In this document: one piece after another, positions 17,938 to 26,920 of the stretch
How the letters are laid out: each line of letters begins with the position of its first letter
Position numbering within the stretch: position 1 is the stretch's first letter
From: Nitrosospira multiformis
Lineage (GTDB): Bacteria > Pseudomonadota > Gammaproteobacteria > Burkholderiales > Nitrosomonadaceae
Length of the DNA stretch: 64,000 bases
Assembly (NCBI GenBank): GCA_017306155.1
Contig: JAFKJB010000004.1
Coordinates: 144,083 to 208,082 of the forward strand
Direction of reading: 5' to 3'
The notes under the pieces: generated by a model
The model's database searches: none
Told to the model about the DNA's origin: nothing
What the model saw: the letters and a program-made list of their open reading frames with translations, nothing else
Program-made: the position numbers and the translations under genes

Positions 17938-20826
17938 TTAGGCAGATCCGGTAACGCCGCCACCGCCACCAATAGCATTCTTGTAGAAGCGCTTTACCAA
18001 TTTGCCCAGTTCCCGGAGCCACAGCACAGAACTTGCCATGAGAGTGCAAAGGAGCCAGTCCCCGAGACCCAGAGCCACGGTAGAGAAAGCGTGCTGGAGA
18101 ACGGGCACATAAATCACCGCGATTTGGAGCCCAAGCGAGAGCAGGAGGGAAAGCCATAACCATCGGTTGGAAAATAGTCCGATAAATGCGCTCTGGTCAT
18201 CTGAGCGCGCATTCAAGACATTGAAGAGCGAAAACAGCACGAGCGTCGTAAATGCCATCGTCTGCGCATAGCGCATGCCGCCGGAGCCTTCGATAAAACC
18301 GCCGGGCAGGCTGGCATCGAGCACCAGCAGCGTGCCGACAGCCATGATAATGCCTACGAAGACGATGCCGGACCACATTTGCGGCGTGAGTACCTTTTCA
18401 CTCTTGGCCCGCGGTGGCTTCTGCATCACGTCGGCGTCGGGCGGATCAGCGCCCAGTGCGAGCGCAGGAGCTCCATCAGTCACCAGATTGATCCAAAGGA
18501 GTTGCGTTGCCAGCAAGGGGAGCACGATGAGTTGATCTTCGGCTCGAAGCCCGATGAAATCGGCGAGGAGCACACCGAAAAACATTGTAAGCACCTCACC
18601 GATATTGGATGAGAGCAGATAGCGCAGGAATTTGCGAATATTGGAGAAAATCGTCCGTCCTTCCTCGATTGCTGCGATGATGGAGGCGAAATTGTCATCC
18701 GCGAGCACCATGTCGGCTGCTTCCTTGGAAACGTCTGTTCCGGTAATTCCCATTGCCACACCGATATCCGCAGTTTTCAGGGAGGGAGCGTCATTCACCC
18801 CGTCACCCGTCATTGCCGTTATTTCGCCTGTCCGTTGCAGGGCGCTGACGATTCTTAGCTTATGCTCCGGGCTTACACGCGCATAGACCGACACTTCGCC
18901 GATAACTTGATCGAGCGCTTCGTCGGAAAGCTTCCCAAGGTCCCCTCCGGTAAGCACTCGCCCATTGTCAGCTATTCCGAGTTGTGCCGCGATAACGGTC
19001 GCGGTAACCGGATGATCACCGGTGATCATGATCGGACGTATCCCTGCGGCCTTTGCCTGCTTCACCGCTTCCTTTGCTTCTTCGCGCGCGGGGTCGATCA
19101 TGCCGATCAGGCCTGCAAACACCAAATCCTGCTCGACACGGTCATCCACCTCATCCGGGTCAAGCCCATCAGCAGGCAGAGTGCGGAAGGCCACGCCAAG
19201 AGTGCGCAGTGCTTCCGCGGCGAGTTGCTCATTTGCTTTCAAAATCGCCTCGCGGCGCTCGGACGTCAGCGTTTGTGTCTCCTCGCCAACCAGTTCATGG
19301 GAGCAGCGATCCAGCAACGCATCCGGTGCACCCTTGGTGAAGACGAGCATGCGCTCCTGCCTCTCGGTATCGGTGTGAAGCGTGGTCATGAGCTTGCGCT
19401 CAGACGAGAATGGCACTTCTCCAACCCGCTTGAAGCGCGCCTCCAACGCCTCACTTTTCAGCCCCGCCTTGCGTGCTGCCACGATGAGCGCACCCTCGGT
19501 CGGGTCTCCCTGTACCGTCCAGTGACCGTCGCGCTCCTGCAGGACGGCGTTGTTGGCTTGATCCGCCACCGCGAGTGCACGCTCCAGTTCAATCCTCAAG
19601 GCGCCATCAATCCCGGGCTTACCGGCCGCGCTGTCTTTGCTGAAAGCGTGATTAGCGGAGCGGGATGATTCCTCACCCAGGTCACGGCGTACTTCGCCTT
19701 CTGGTACATAACCTGCGCCCTCCATCAAGACACGTCCGCTTGCGGTGATAACGACCCGCACTGTCATTTCGTTTTTCGTCAGTGTGCCAGTCTTGTCGGA
19801 AGCGATCACAGTCGCGGAGCCGAGCGTCTCAACCGCCGGCAAATGCCGAACGATCGCGTTTCTGCGCGCCATGCGCTGCACGCCAAGCGCAAGGACGGCT
19901 GTCACCACCGCGGGCAGGCCTTCCGGAATGGCTGCGACCGCCAAAGCGACACCCAGGATGAGTGTGTCAAAAAGCGCTTTGAAGCCACGCACATCCTCAA
20001 TGAGGATGATGGTCGCGATCATGATGACGGCGATTACGACAACGATTACTCCCAGCAGTTTGCCGACGCGGGCAAGTTCCTTCTGCAGCGCAGTCGTGTC
20101 TTGCGGCATTGCTTCCAGCAGGCCGGCTATGTGACCCATTTGGGTTTGCATTCCCGTTGCAACCACCACTGCGCGGCCGTGGCCGAAGGTGGCTGCCGTT
20201 CCACTGAAGATCATATTGTGGCGATCGCCGAGTTCCACCTCTTGCAAAATGGGTTGTGTATCCTTTGGCACAGGGAGGCTTTCGCCCGTGAGTGCCGCCT
20301 CCGCCGTTTGCAGCGCGGTGGATTGAATCAGCCGCGCGTCTGCGGGGATGGTATCGCCCTCTTCGATAAGCACGATATCGCCGGGCACGATCTCCACCGC
20401 CGGGATGTTTCGGCGTTCCCCATCGCGGATGACATCCGCCTGCGCAGCGGACATCTGGCGCAACGCGGCCACCGCTTCTTCCGCGCGCGATTCCTGGATG
20501 TAACCCATCACGGCGTTTAGCAGCACCACTGCGAAGATGGCTATTGCCTCGTAGGGCAGCGCCGATTCACGCTCATAAAACCACAGTCCTGCGGAGATCG
20601 CCGTGGCAATGAGCAGCAGGATAATCAGTACATTCTGGAACTGGGCGAGGAATTTCCGCCAGCCGGGAATGGGTTTCTCAGCCAGGAGTTCATTGCGCCC
20701 ATATCGGGAAAGCCGCGTCCGCGCTTCTGTTTCTCGCAGGCCATACCGCTCGTCCGCCCCTAAGGCGGCTAATACTTCTTCGATAGTCTGCTGGTAAACG
20801 GCTTTTTTATTTTGCTGAGCGTCCAA
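17938..20826 (-). CDS. P2-type cation-transporting ATPase (Ca2+-ATPase-like)
   Basis: This 962-residue inner-membrane pump couples ATP hydrolysis to cation transport, probably Ca2+ export by similarity to SERCA/PMCA. It has the N-terminal cation-ATPase domain, a TGES actuator motif (LTGESLPVP), PEGLP in helix M4 (near 301), the phosphorylated Asp in DKTGTLTKNE (near 344), the nucleotide-binding domain, GDGVNDAP, and a C-terminal group of about six helices. Length is normal. The first codon is not preceded by an obvious strong ribosome binding site. Its neighbours on both sides are broken stress-type genes, so this is one of the few intact genes in that segment. Substrate specificity cannot be read with certainty. 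Confidence 0.92.
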   Translation of the reverse strand: MDAQQNKKAVYQQTIEEVLAALGADERYGLRETEARTRLSRYGRNELLAEKPIPGWRKFLAQFQNVLIILLLIATAISAGLWFYERESALPYEAIAIFAVVLLNAVMGYIQESRAEEAVAALRQMSAAQADVIRDGERRNIPAVEIVPGDIVLIEEGDTIPADARLIQSTALQTAEAALTGESLPVPKDTQPILQEVELGDRHNMIFSGTAATFGHGRAVVVATGMQTQMGHIAGLLEAMPQDTTALQKELARVGKLLGVIVVVIAVIMIATIILIEDVRGFKALFDTLILGVALAVAAIPEGLPAVVTAVLALGVQRMARRNAIVRHLPAVETLGSATVIASDKTGTLTKNEMTVRVVITASGRVLMEGAGYVPEGEVRRDLGEESSRSANHAFSKDSAAGKPGIDGALRIELERALAVADQANNAVLQERDGHWTVQGDPTEGALIVAARKAGLKSEALEARFKRVGEVPFSSERKLMTTLHTDTERQERMLVFTKGAPDALLDRCSHELVGEETQTLTSERREAILKANEQLAAEALRTLGVAFRTLPADGLDPDEVDDRVEQDLVFAGLIGMIDPAREEAKEAVKQAKAAGIRPIMITGDHPVTATVIAAQLGIADNGRVLTGGDLGKLSDEALDQVIGEVSVYARVSPEHKLRIVSALQRTGEITAMTGDGVNDAPSLKTADIGVAMGITGTDVSKEAADMVLADDNFASIIAAIEEGRTIFSNIRKFLRYLLSSNIGEVLTMFFGVLLADFIGLRAEDQLIVLPLLATQLLWINLVTDGAPALALGADPPDADVMQKPPRAKSEKVLTPQMWSGIVFVGIIMAVGTLLVLDASLPGGFIEGSGGMRYAQTMAFTTLVLFSLFNVLNARSDDQSAFIGLFSNRWLWLSLLLSLGLQIAVIYVPVLQHAFSTVALGLGDWLLCTLMASSVLWLRELGKLVKRFYKNAIGGGGGVTGSA

Positions 20827-20994
20827 GTTCTCCCTCCAGAAAAATCATTCTTCGCTCGGCTCGAAAGCTGTGAAACATTTGATAAATCTGTTTGGCAGGC
20901 TATGGCAAGAACGAGGGATGGTTCAGCATGGAATGCTGAACCATCCCTGTCATAGAGTCACTACCGCGGCAAAGTCCGAAAGCCAGGCGCCGGT

Positions 20995-21469
20995 TTAAAC
21001 GCCTGATCCCGCGAGCGCCTCCTGCGGTTTTTTCTCCTGCCCGGGCGAGAGCGAAGTGCGAATTACCTTGCCCTGTACCGCTGAGAGCTCCGCCAGAACC
21101 TTTTCCGGCTGCACCTTGCGCACGAGGATGAAAAGTGCCGACGAGTTGTGGGGTATGGTGTCAGCAAGCGACTTGATGAAATCGTCATTGATGCCGTAAT
21201 CGCTCAGGGAACCTGAGAGGGCGCCTGCCCCAATCCCTATCAGCCCCCAAAGGAGCATCAGCCAACCAGTCATCGTAGGTTTTCCGGTTTTGTACTGCTG
21301 CTATGGAGGACACCACGCCCCGGATGAGCGCATAGGCTGCATATATAGCCATAGCCACCAGCCACAGGAACGTTATTCCCGGCCAGAATGCCGCGAGGAT
21401 ACCGAACACCAGTGATACGACCCCGGACAACGCCAAGGTGCGCCACGATTTTGAAAGTGATTGGTCCAT
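20995..21469 (-). pseudogene. HdeD-like / DUF1269 chimera produced by deletion
   Basis: From 21469 the frame encodes the first 65 or so residues of an HdeD (DUF308)-like membrane protein (MDQSLSKSWRTLALSG, then two hydrophobic helices). Near 21275 the recognisable sequence switches frame to the C-terminal 90 residues of a DUF1269 protein (GWLMLLWGLIGIGAG to the SPGQEKKPQ tail, stop at 20995). This is best explained by a deletion that joined the 5-prime end of one gene to the 3-prime end of its neighbour. The frames overlap between 21185 and 21273, so an HdeD-like stub of 94 residues and a DUF1269-like stub of 92 residues are both possible, but neither is a complete family member. Confidence 0.75.
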
Positions 21470-21699
21470 GATAATACCACCTCTCTTTTCAGAGATGCGC
21501 TACCAGATGAAACGAGTGAAAGAAGAGGGAGTCGGAGGGGCAAAAACATCTGCTGTTGCAGTCGCTGCTCTACAGTCTTGGAAACCAGATTAATACTTTT
21601 TTCTAACTCATACTGTTCGGTAAGTCACATTCTTGTTCCGAAAAACGAGACCGCGAAAGGAATAAGAAAACTTCCTCCACTACCGGCGTTATGGAAATA

Positions 21700-22102
21700 A
21701 ATAATGGAGAGGAATTTCGGCAGGAAGGGAAGCTTTTTGCTGCCTCCGATGACGCGCACCTTGCCACCCTCAACGACCCCCCGCGAAGCCCGTAAGGGTC
21801 TCCTCCAGCAGGATATCCTGGTCGTCAATATGCGCGAAATAGATATCCAGGTAGTCGGTGCGCAGCTGCTTGAGTGAATCCTCGATTGCCGCCTCGATGC
21901 TGGCAGCCGATAGTCCTTGGCGGACTTCCATCATACCAACTTTGCTCATGAGCACAATGTCATCACGCCGGCCACGCCGCGCCAGCCATTGTCCCAGCAC
22001 CTCTTCTGATTCACCTCCGGTATGACCCGGCGCCCAGGCCGACTAGACATCTGCGGTATCGATAGTGTTGAAGCCACGCGCGACAAAGTGATCCAGCAGC
22101 AG
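21700..22102 (-). pseudogene. Aldo/keto reductase remnant
   Basis: Reading leftward from about 22102, the translation matches the aldo/keto reductase core: LLLDHFVARGFNTIDTADV, a TAG stop at 22043-22045 where relatives have Tyr, then SAWAPGHTGGESEEVLG, WLARRGRRDDIVLMSKVG and LRTDYLDIYFAHIDD. Near 21790 the frame breaks and continues in another frame with VVEGGKVRVIGGS. Both gene ends are missing. With a nonsense codon, a frameshift and two truncations it cannot make an enzyme. Confidence 0.85.
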
Positions 22103-22348
22103 GATAAATATTGGTCGATGGAGCAAACAGGTAATGCTGAGGGACAAACTCCTATCTCACCTGGAAGCGGGCCGGGGTCATCAGCCGAGCAGGGCATGGA
22201 CGGACATTTTGCGCAACAAAGGAGAACGAAAGGAGTGAGCCGCCGTTGAAACCTTACCGCCGCTTGAGGCGCGTGAGGAACTGGTAAATGCCCAGGCATC
22301 CGTTTCAGTTGATCTTGCAGGCATCGAAGAGTCAGAGGAGCAACTTTG

Positions 22349-23089
22349 CTACAGATTCACGCTCCGGCCACCATCCACGGCAATGATCTGGCCGGTGATA
22401 TAAGGCGCATCCGCAATCAGGAAAGCGACAGTCCGGGCAATGTCGTTCGGTTCGCCCGTTCGTTTCAGCAGGGTCCTGTCGATGATGTGCTGGCGCGAAG
22501 CTTCATCCGCCCATTCACCCGCTTCTGGCCAGAGGATGGGGCCGGGTGAGATGCCGTTTACCCGGACTTCCGGTGCAAGCTCCTGCGCCAGCGATCGGGT
22601 CAGAGAGGCAAGTCCACCCTTGGCGGCGTTGTATACCACGTAATTCTTGAGCGGCCATTCCGAATGAATGTCGACGATATTGACGATGCAGCCGTGCTGT
22701 TTTCTTAATTCGGGAGCCGCCGCCTGGGATAGAAACAGGGGGGCTTTCAGGTTGCTTCCCATGAGGTCATCCCACATTTTTTCGGTGATTTCGCCTAATG
22801 GAGTTGGAAAAAAGCTGGAGGCATTGTTGACCAGCGCATCGAGCTTCCCGAATCGTTCTACGGTTTCAGCTACCAGTTGCGGCAGGCATGCAATATCCAG
22901 CAGGTCGGCTTGTACCAAGGCAACTGAAGCGGGCCGCGCATGGTTCAGTTCGGCCTGCAATGCCTGCGCTTCCTCGATCGAGCTTCTATAATGCACGGCC
23001 AGATTTGCTCCCTGTGCGTGCAGGCGGCGACAGGTGGCGGCGCCCACGCGCCTGGCTCCCCCTGTGACGAGTATCACTTTCCCTTGCAT
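22349..23089 (-). CDS. Pteridine reductase, short-chain dehydrogenase (FolM-like)
   Basis: FolM/PTR1-type enzymes use NADPH to reduce dihydropterin or dihydrofolate. The 246-residue product begins MQGKVILVTGGARRVG; the TGGARR form of the nucleotide loop is typical of pteridine reductases. It also has NNASSFFPT, the catalytic YNAAK (Tyr and Lys four apart) and the SDR C-terminus VDGGRS. I start it at 23089 because GAGGAG lies 7 bases upstream; an in-frame ATG at 23143 lacks a site. It is divergent from the MidA-like gene, 117 bases away, an arrangement I recall from other betaproteobacteria. Confidence 0.85.
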   Translation of the reverse strand: MQGKVILVTGGARRVGAATCRRLHAQGANLAVHYRSSIEEAQALQAELNHARPASVALVQADLLDIACLPQLVAETVERFGKLDALVNNASSFFPTPLGEITEKMWDDLMGSNLKAPLFLSQAAAPELRKQHGCIVNIVDIHSEWPLKNYVVYNAAKGGLASLTRSLAQELAPEVRVNGISPGPILWPEAGEWADEASRQHIIDRTLLKRTGEPNDIARTVAFLIADAPYITGQIIAVDGGRSVNL

Positions 23090-23206
23090 CGCTATCTCCT
23101 CTACACTTGCAGATTGATTCGATTTTTCTTTTATTGCTGTCATGAAACTGGTTAGGGGAAGATCTATGGATTACCGCTTTCGCGGGAAAGACGACGCTTC
23201 TGTTCG

Positions 23207-24439
23207 ATGGCTGGCTCTATATCAAAGCGTAGCATAGCGCCAATGCAGCCACCGCCGCCACTCCCTGCACCGGGCGAAGCAGCGCTCGAGCAGTGCTATG
23301 CACTGAGAGAACTCATTCATATGGAAATCAGCGCCGCTGGCGGCTGGATTTCATTCGAGCGTTACATGAAGCTGGCGTTGTATGCGCCGGGCAGGGGTTA
23401 CTACAGTGGTGGTGCTGCAAAATTCGGCCAGGAAGGCGATTTCGTCACTGCGCCCGAAATTTCTCCGCTGTTTGGCAGAACTGTGGCGCATCAGGCCAGG
23501 CAGATACTTGAGTGGACGGGGGACGGCAGCGGTATTCTCGAATTTGGCGCCGGGACAGGTAAGCTGGCGCTCGATCTGCTGGTTGAGCTGGAAAAACTCG
23601 GTCGTCTGCCACAGCAATATTTCATCCTTGAGGTGAGCGCGGAACTCCAGCAGCGTCAACGGCAGTTGCTTGTACAGTTCGCGCCGCATCTCGCCGCCCG
23701 AGTCCAGTGGCTGAAACATCTGCCGGAGCGGTTCGATGGCCTGATACTGGCCAACGAGGTGATGGATGCCATGCCGGTGCACCTGGTCGTGTGGCGAGAT
23801 AACGAATTATTGGAGCGCGGTGTCTCCTCGGCCGGCAATGAATTTATCTGGAGTGAACGCCCTCTTGCAGAAGGAGCACTTTTCGAAGCGGCACGGGAAT
23901 TGACGGATGGAATTCGTTCCGGGGGTAATGAAAGAGAATATGTCAGTGAAATCTGCCTGGAGGTACGCGGTTTCATTGCGAGTCTTGGCAAAGTGCTGCA
24001 ACGAGGGGCGATCCTGCTGATCGATTACGGTTTCGGCGGGGATGAGTATTATCACCCTCAGCGCAGGCAGGGAACATTGATGTGTCATTATCGCCATCAC
24101 GCCCATGACAATCCGTTTTACCTGCCAGGTCTGCAGGATATAACCAGCCATGTCGATTTCAGCGCCGTTGCCAGTTCAGGCATCGAAGCGGGCCTGGAAT
24201 TGCTGGGTTATACGACCCAGGCACACTTTCTCATCAATTGCGGAATAACGGAAATTCTGGCGGAGACGCCTGCCGAGGAGGCAAAGGACTATTTGCCGCT
24301 GGCAAACCAGGTGCAGAAACTGGTGAGTCCGGCGGAAATGGGGGAGTTATTCAAGATCATGATCCTGGGCAGGGGGATTCACGGCAATCGTCCATCTCCT
24401 GTCGGCTTCACGGGGGGCGACAAGAGCCGCCTGTTATAG
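23207..24439 (+). CDS. MidA/NDUFAF7-family SAM-dependent methyltransferase
   Basis: The 410-residue product belongs to the COG1565/DUF185 family; the mitochondrial member NDUFAF7 methylates an arginine in a complex I subunit. Visible landmarks are SFERYMKLALYAPGRGYYSG, GDFVTAPEISPLFG, the SAM loop EFGAGTGKLALDLL and the LLIDYGFGGDEYYHPQR region. The bacterial substrate is not established; arginine methylation of a complex I homologue is a guess. Starts at 23207 or 23243 (MQPPPPLPAPGE) are both possible and neither has a strong ribosome binding site. Confidence 0.88.
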   Translation: MAGSISKRSIAPMQPPPPLPAPGEAALEQCYALRELIHMEISAAGGWISFERYMKLALYAPGRGYYSGGAAKFGQEGDFVTAPEISPLFGRTVAHQARQILEWTGDGSGILEFGAGTGKLALDLLVELEKLGRLPQQYFILEVSAELQQRQRQLLVQFAPHLAARVQWLKHLPERFDGLILANEVMDAMPVHLVVWRDNELLERGVSSAGNEFIWSERPLAEGALFEAARELTDGIRSGGNEREYVSEICLEVRGFIASLGKVLQRGAILLIDYGFGGDEYYHPQRRQGTLMCHYRHHAHDNPFYLPGLQDITSHVDFSAVASSGIEAGLELLGYTTQAHFLINCGITEILAETPAEEAKDYLPLANQVQKLVSPAEMGELFKIMILGRGIHGNRPSPVGFTGGDKSRLL

Positions 24440-24567
24440 AAGATTGGAACGTGGGGAACGGCTTTACATCACTCTCGACTTTTCGTACGGCATGCTATGA
24501 TTGGATGAGTCTGACAAAGAAAAAAGGCTGCAACAATCTGGAAACCGGGGGTGGGGAGGGTTGATCC

Positions 24568-25011
24568 ATGACGACTGTAAGGCAATTACTGGAAGGCAAA
24601 GGGTACGAGGTCGCAAGCATCGAGCCGGATAAATCGGTCTATGAGGCCATGCACTTGATGGCGGCGAAAAATATTGGCGCGTTGCTGGTGCTGCACCAGG
24701 GAAAACTGGTGGGCATTTTTACCGAGAGGGATTATTCCCGCAAGGCATACAGCCTGGATCGACTTGCGAAGGATATCCGGGTGAGAGAACTCATGACCGC
24801 GCAGGTGGCGTATGTGAGCCCGGATTATTCCACCGAGGATTGCATGGCATTGGTGACTAAAACGCGGGCTCGCCACTTGCCCGTGCTGGAGGATGGTAGA
24901 GTCATGGGCATCATCTCCATCGGCGACCTGGTCAAGGATGCGATCTCGGGCCGCGAATTTATTATCGACCAGCTCGAGCGCTATATATACGGGACACGCG
25001 GCCCGGAGTAA
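24568..25011 (+). CDS. Tandem CBS-domain protein
   Basis: This 147-residue protein consists of two CBS domains (about 8-65 and 75-135) and nothing else. CBS pairs bind adenine nucleotides or other small ligands and regulate partners. The second domain has the common RHLPVLEDGRVMGIISIGD stretch. A GGGAGG site precedes the ATG. The partner is unknown; it follows the MidA-like gene by 128 bases. Confidence 0.9.
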   Translation: MTTVRQLLEGKGYEVASIEPDKSVYEAMHLMAAKNIGALLVLHQGKLVGIFTERDYSRKAYSLDRLAKDIRVRELMTAQVAYVSPDYSTEDCMALVTKTRARHLPVLEDGRVMGIISIGDLVKDAISGREFIIDQLERYIYGTRGPE

Positions 25012-25274
25012 GCATATTCATATTGTATTACCCTTTGATATTATCTCTCTGCATCCGCGATCAGGTCCGGAGAGGTTCCGCCTCGATGAAACACTGTTCT
25101 CCATCCGATCGGCAGTACGATTTGGAGCGCGCGCGTCCTGCTCTCCCAACGATTCTGGCACGGTCTTTGCCCTGACGTGAAGGGCTGTGTTGCATGCCGG
25201 CATATCTTCTCTTCATCCTGTCAGCTAAAATTTTTTGAATTTGAACGGCTCTGACAAAAGCGGGTCTACTGTCC

Positions 25275-26672
25275 ATGAAGCCGGATGACCTTCCTTCCGA
25301 TTTTTCTTCGGATCCATTGCTGCGATTGCGCCGTGAAATAAGCGATGAGGCCAGTCAGTGCGTCGCGTGCGGTCTCTGTGTTCCGCATTGCCCCAGTTAT
25401 CGGGTCACGTTGTCGGAAGCTGATTCGCCGCGCGGGCGGATTGCACTGATGAACGGCGTTGCCACGGGGCGCATTCCATTGAATCCGCGTTTCGCATTGC
25501 ACATGGATCGTTGCCTTACCTGCCGCGCCTGCGAAGCTGTCTGTCCCAACCACGTCCATTTTGGTCAGTTGATAGACGACGCCCGGGAGATGATTTTGTC
25601 ACCCCGGTTCGAGGTCGGGGGGAACAATCCGGGATTGCGGGTACCCAGGTTTCGGAAATGGGTGGAGCGTGAACTGATCGCCCGGCCTTCACGTATCGAT
25701 GCGTTGCGGCCCCTCCTGCGTTTCTATCAGCGAAGCGGCTTGCAGAAGTGGGTGCGCAAATCCGGTTTGCTGGGCAAGACGAAACTCGCCTTGCTGGAAG
25801 CCCAGATTCCGTTTATTGACCAGCCTCGTTCTTCGTCATGGTCGGCTGTCTATCCTGCTGCCGGCAAACCGCGAGGGGAGGTCGCGCTGTTCCTGGGTTG
25901 CGTCGCGCGCGTGGCGGATGCCACCACATTGGACGCGACGCTGTTCGTACTCAACCAGCTCGGTTATACCGTGCATGTACCCTCCGCGCAGGCTTGCTGC
26001 GGAGCGCTCCAGCGGCACAGGGGCGACGTGGATGCGGCAGAGCAACTGGAACGTCAGAACGTACAGGCGTTCGCTGGATTGGACGCTGGACTGGATTTAG
26101 GCGCAATTATCACGACGGCATCCGGTTGCGGCGCGCAGTTGTCCGAATATTCCTCTTTTCCTTCCTTTCCTGCTTGGCAGCGCACGACAGGGGTGCCAGC
26201 GGCAGGCCCGCAGGCAGGAGGCGAGAATACCAGGCGATCGCCGCCCAAGGTCCTGGATATCAGTGAATTCCTGGCGGGGGCGGAAGGGTGGGAAGATATC
26301 AGGCTCCAGCCCTTGCCGCACAAAATCCTGGTACATGAACCGTGCACCTTGCGCAATGTATTACGCGCGCCGGCATACGCCTATAAGCTGCTGGAGCGCA
26401 TCCCGCAAGCGCAGGTAGCACCCCTTGCCGGAAATGATCAATGCTGCGGTGCTGCCGGAACCTATTTCCTGGATCAGCCCGAGATATCGGCGGCGCTGCT
26501 CAAGGACAAAGTGACGGCCTTGAAAGCAGGGCAGGCGCGTTACCTTGCAACCTCCAACGTCGGCTGCGCGCTGCATATCGCGGCTGGTTTGCGCGAGGCA
26601 GGATTGGAAATCGAAGTCATTCACCCGGTTACCTTGATAGCAAGGCAAATGGGTATGCAGTCGCGGAAATAG
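25275..26672 (+). CDS. GlcF-like iron-sulfur (glycolate/lactate oxidase type) subunit
   Basis: GlcF is the electron-transfer subunit of glycolate oxidase. The 465-residue product has two 4Fe-4S motifs (Cys 29/32/35/39 in CVACGLCVPHCP and Cys 80/83/86/90 in CLTCRACEAVCP) and two C-terminal CCG (heterodisulfide-reductase-like) domains with ACCGAL and QCCGAAGTYF. No glcD or glcE flavin subunit lies beside it, so the partner must be elsewhere or the enzyme acts with another dehydrogenase. The last 20 codons have a decayed partial copy 1.35 kb downstream (27900-28076). Confidence 0.85.
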   Translation: MKPDDLPSDFSSDPLLRLRREISDEASQCVACGLCVPHCPSYRVTLSEADSPRGRIALMNGVATGRIPLNPRFALHMDRCLTCRACEAVCPNHVHFGQLIDDAREMILSPRFEVGGNNPGLRVPRFRKWVERELIARPSRIDALRPLLRFYQRSGLQKWVRKSGLLGKTKLALLEAQIPFIDQPRSSSWSAVYPAAGKPRGEVALFLGCVARVADATTLDATLFVLNQLGYTVHVPSAQACCGALQRHRGDVDAAEQLERQNVQAFAGLDAGLDLGAIITTASGCGAQLSEYSSFPSFPAWQRTTGVPAAGPQAGGENTRRSPPKVLDISEFLAGAEGWEDIRLQPLPHKILVHEPCTLRNVLRAPAYAYKLLERIPQAQVAPLAGNDQCCGAAGTYFLDQPEISAALLKDKVTALKAGQARYLATSNVGCALHIAAGLREAGLEIEVIHPVTLIARQMGMQSRK

Positions 26673-26728
26673 CCTTATCGTTCAATCCAGCGAAGCCGGG
26701 GCGCAGGCACGTTAAAGTTTAATCTCTT

Positions 26729-26835
26729 CGGGTTTAATTCCCCGTCTCTTGGGGCGAAGGCTGGCTGAAAGCCAGCGAATTGTAAAAGCGCAGTTAATAC
26801 CCCGCTGCTTGCGGCGGGGTGCTTTATTTTCCCCG
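26729..26835. repeat. Paired hairpin repeat, REP/BIME-like
   Basis: Two related units lie side by side: GTTTAATTCCCCG...GGGGCG, a small hairpin with a 7-bp stem around GCTGGCT-GAA-AGCCAGC, and AGTTAATACCCCG...CGGGGT. The TTAATACCCCGC hairpin resembles a REP-type intergenic element found in many proteobacteria; that resemblance is from memory. The unit lies between the GlcF-like gene and the convergent dehydratase gene. Confidence 0.45.
26799..26830 (+). terminator. Hairpin with T-rich tail, possible terminator
   Basis: ACCCCGCTGC / GCGGCGGGGT forms a 10-bp stem with one wobble pair, followed by GCTTTATTTT. It could end transcription from the GlcF-like gene 126 bases upstream, while also being one arm of the repeat at 26729-26835. 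Confidence 0.5.
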
Positions 26836-26920
26836 CCTTTGGTAAGGGTCGCGGAAGTGGCTGCCTCTGCTACCGCAGGCCATCTGAAACCTCATCTCTT
26901 CCAGGCCATTATTCGAGACC

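Noticed and set aside
18862-19668. 268-codon plus-strand open frame
   Set aside because: Antisense to the P-type ATPase; no recognisable domain.
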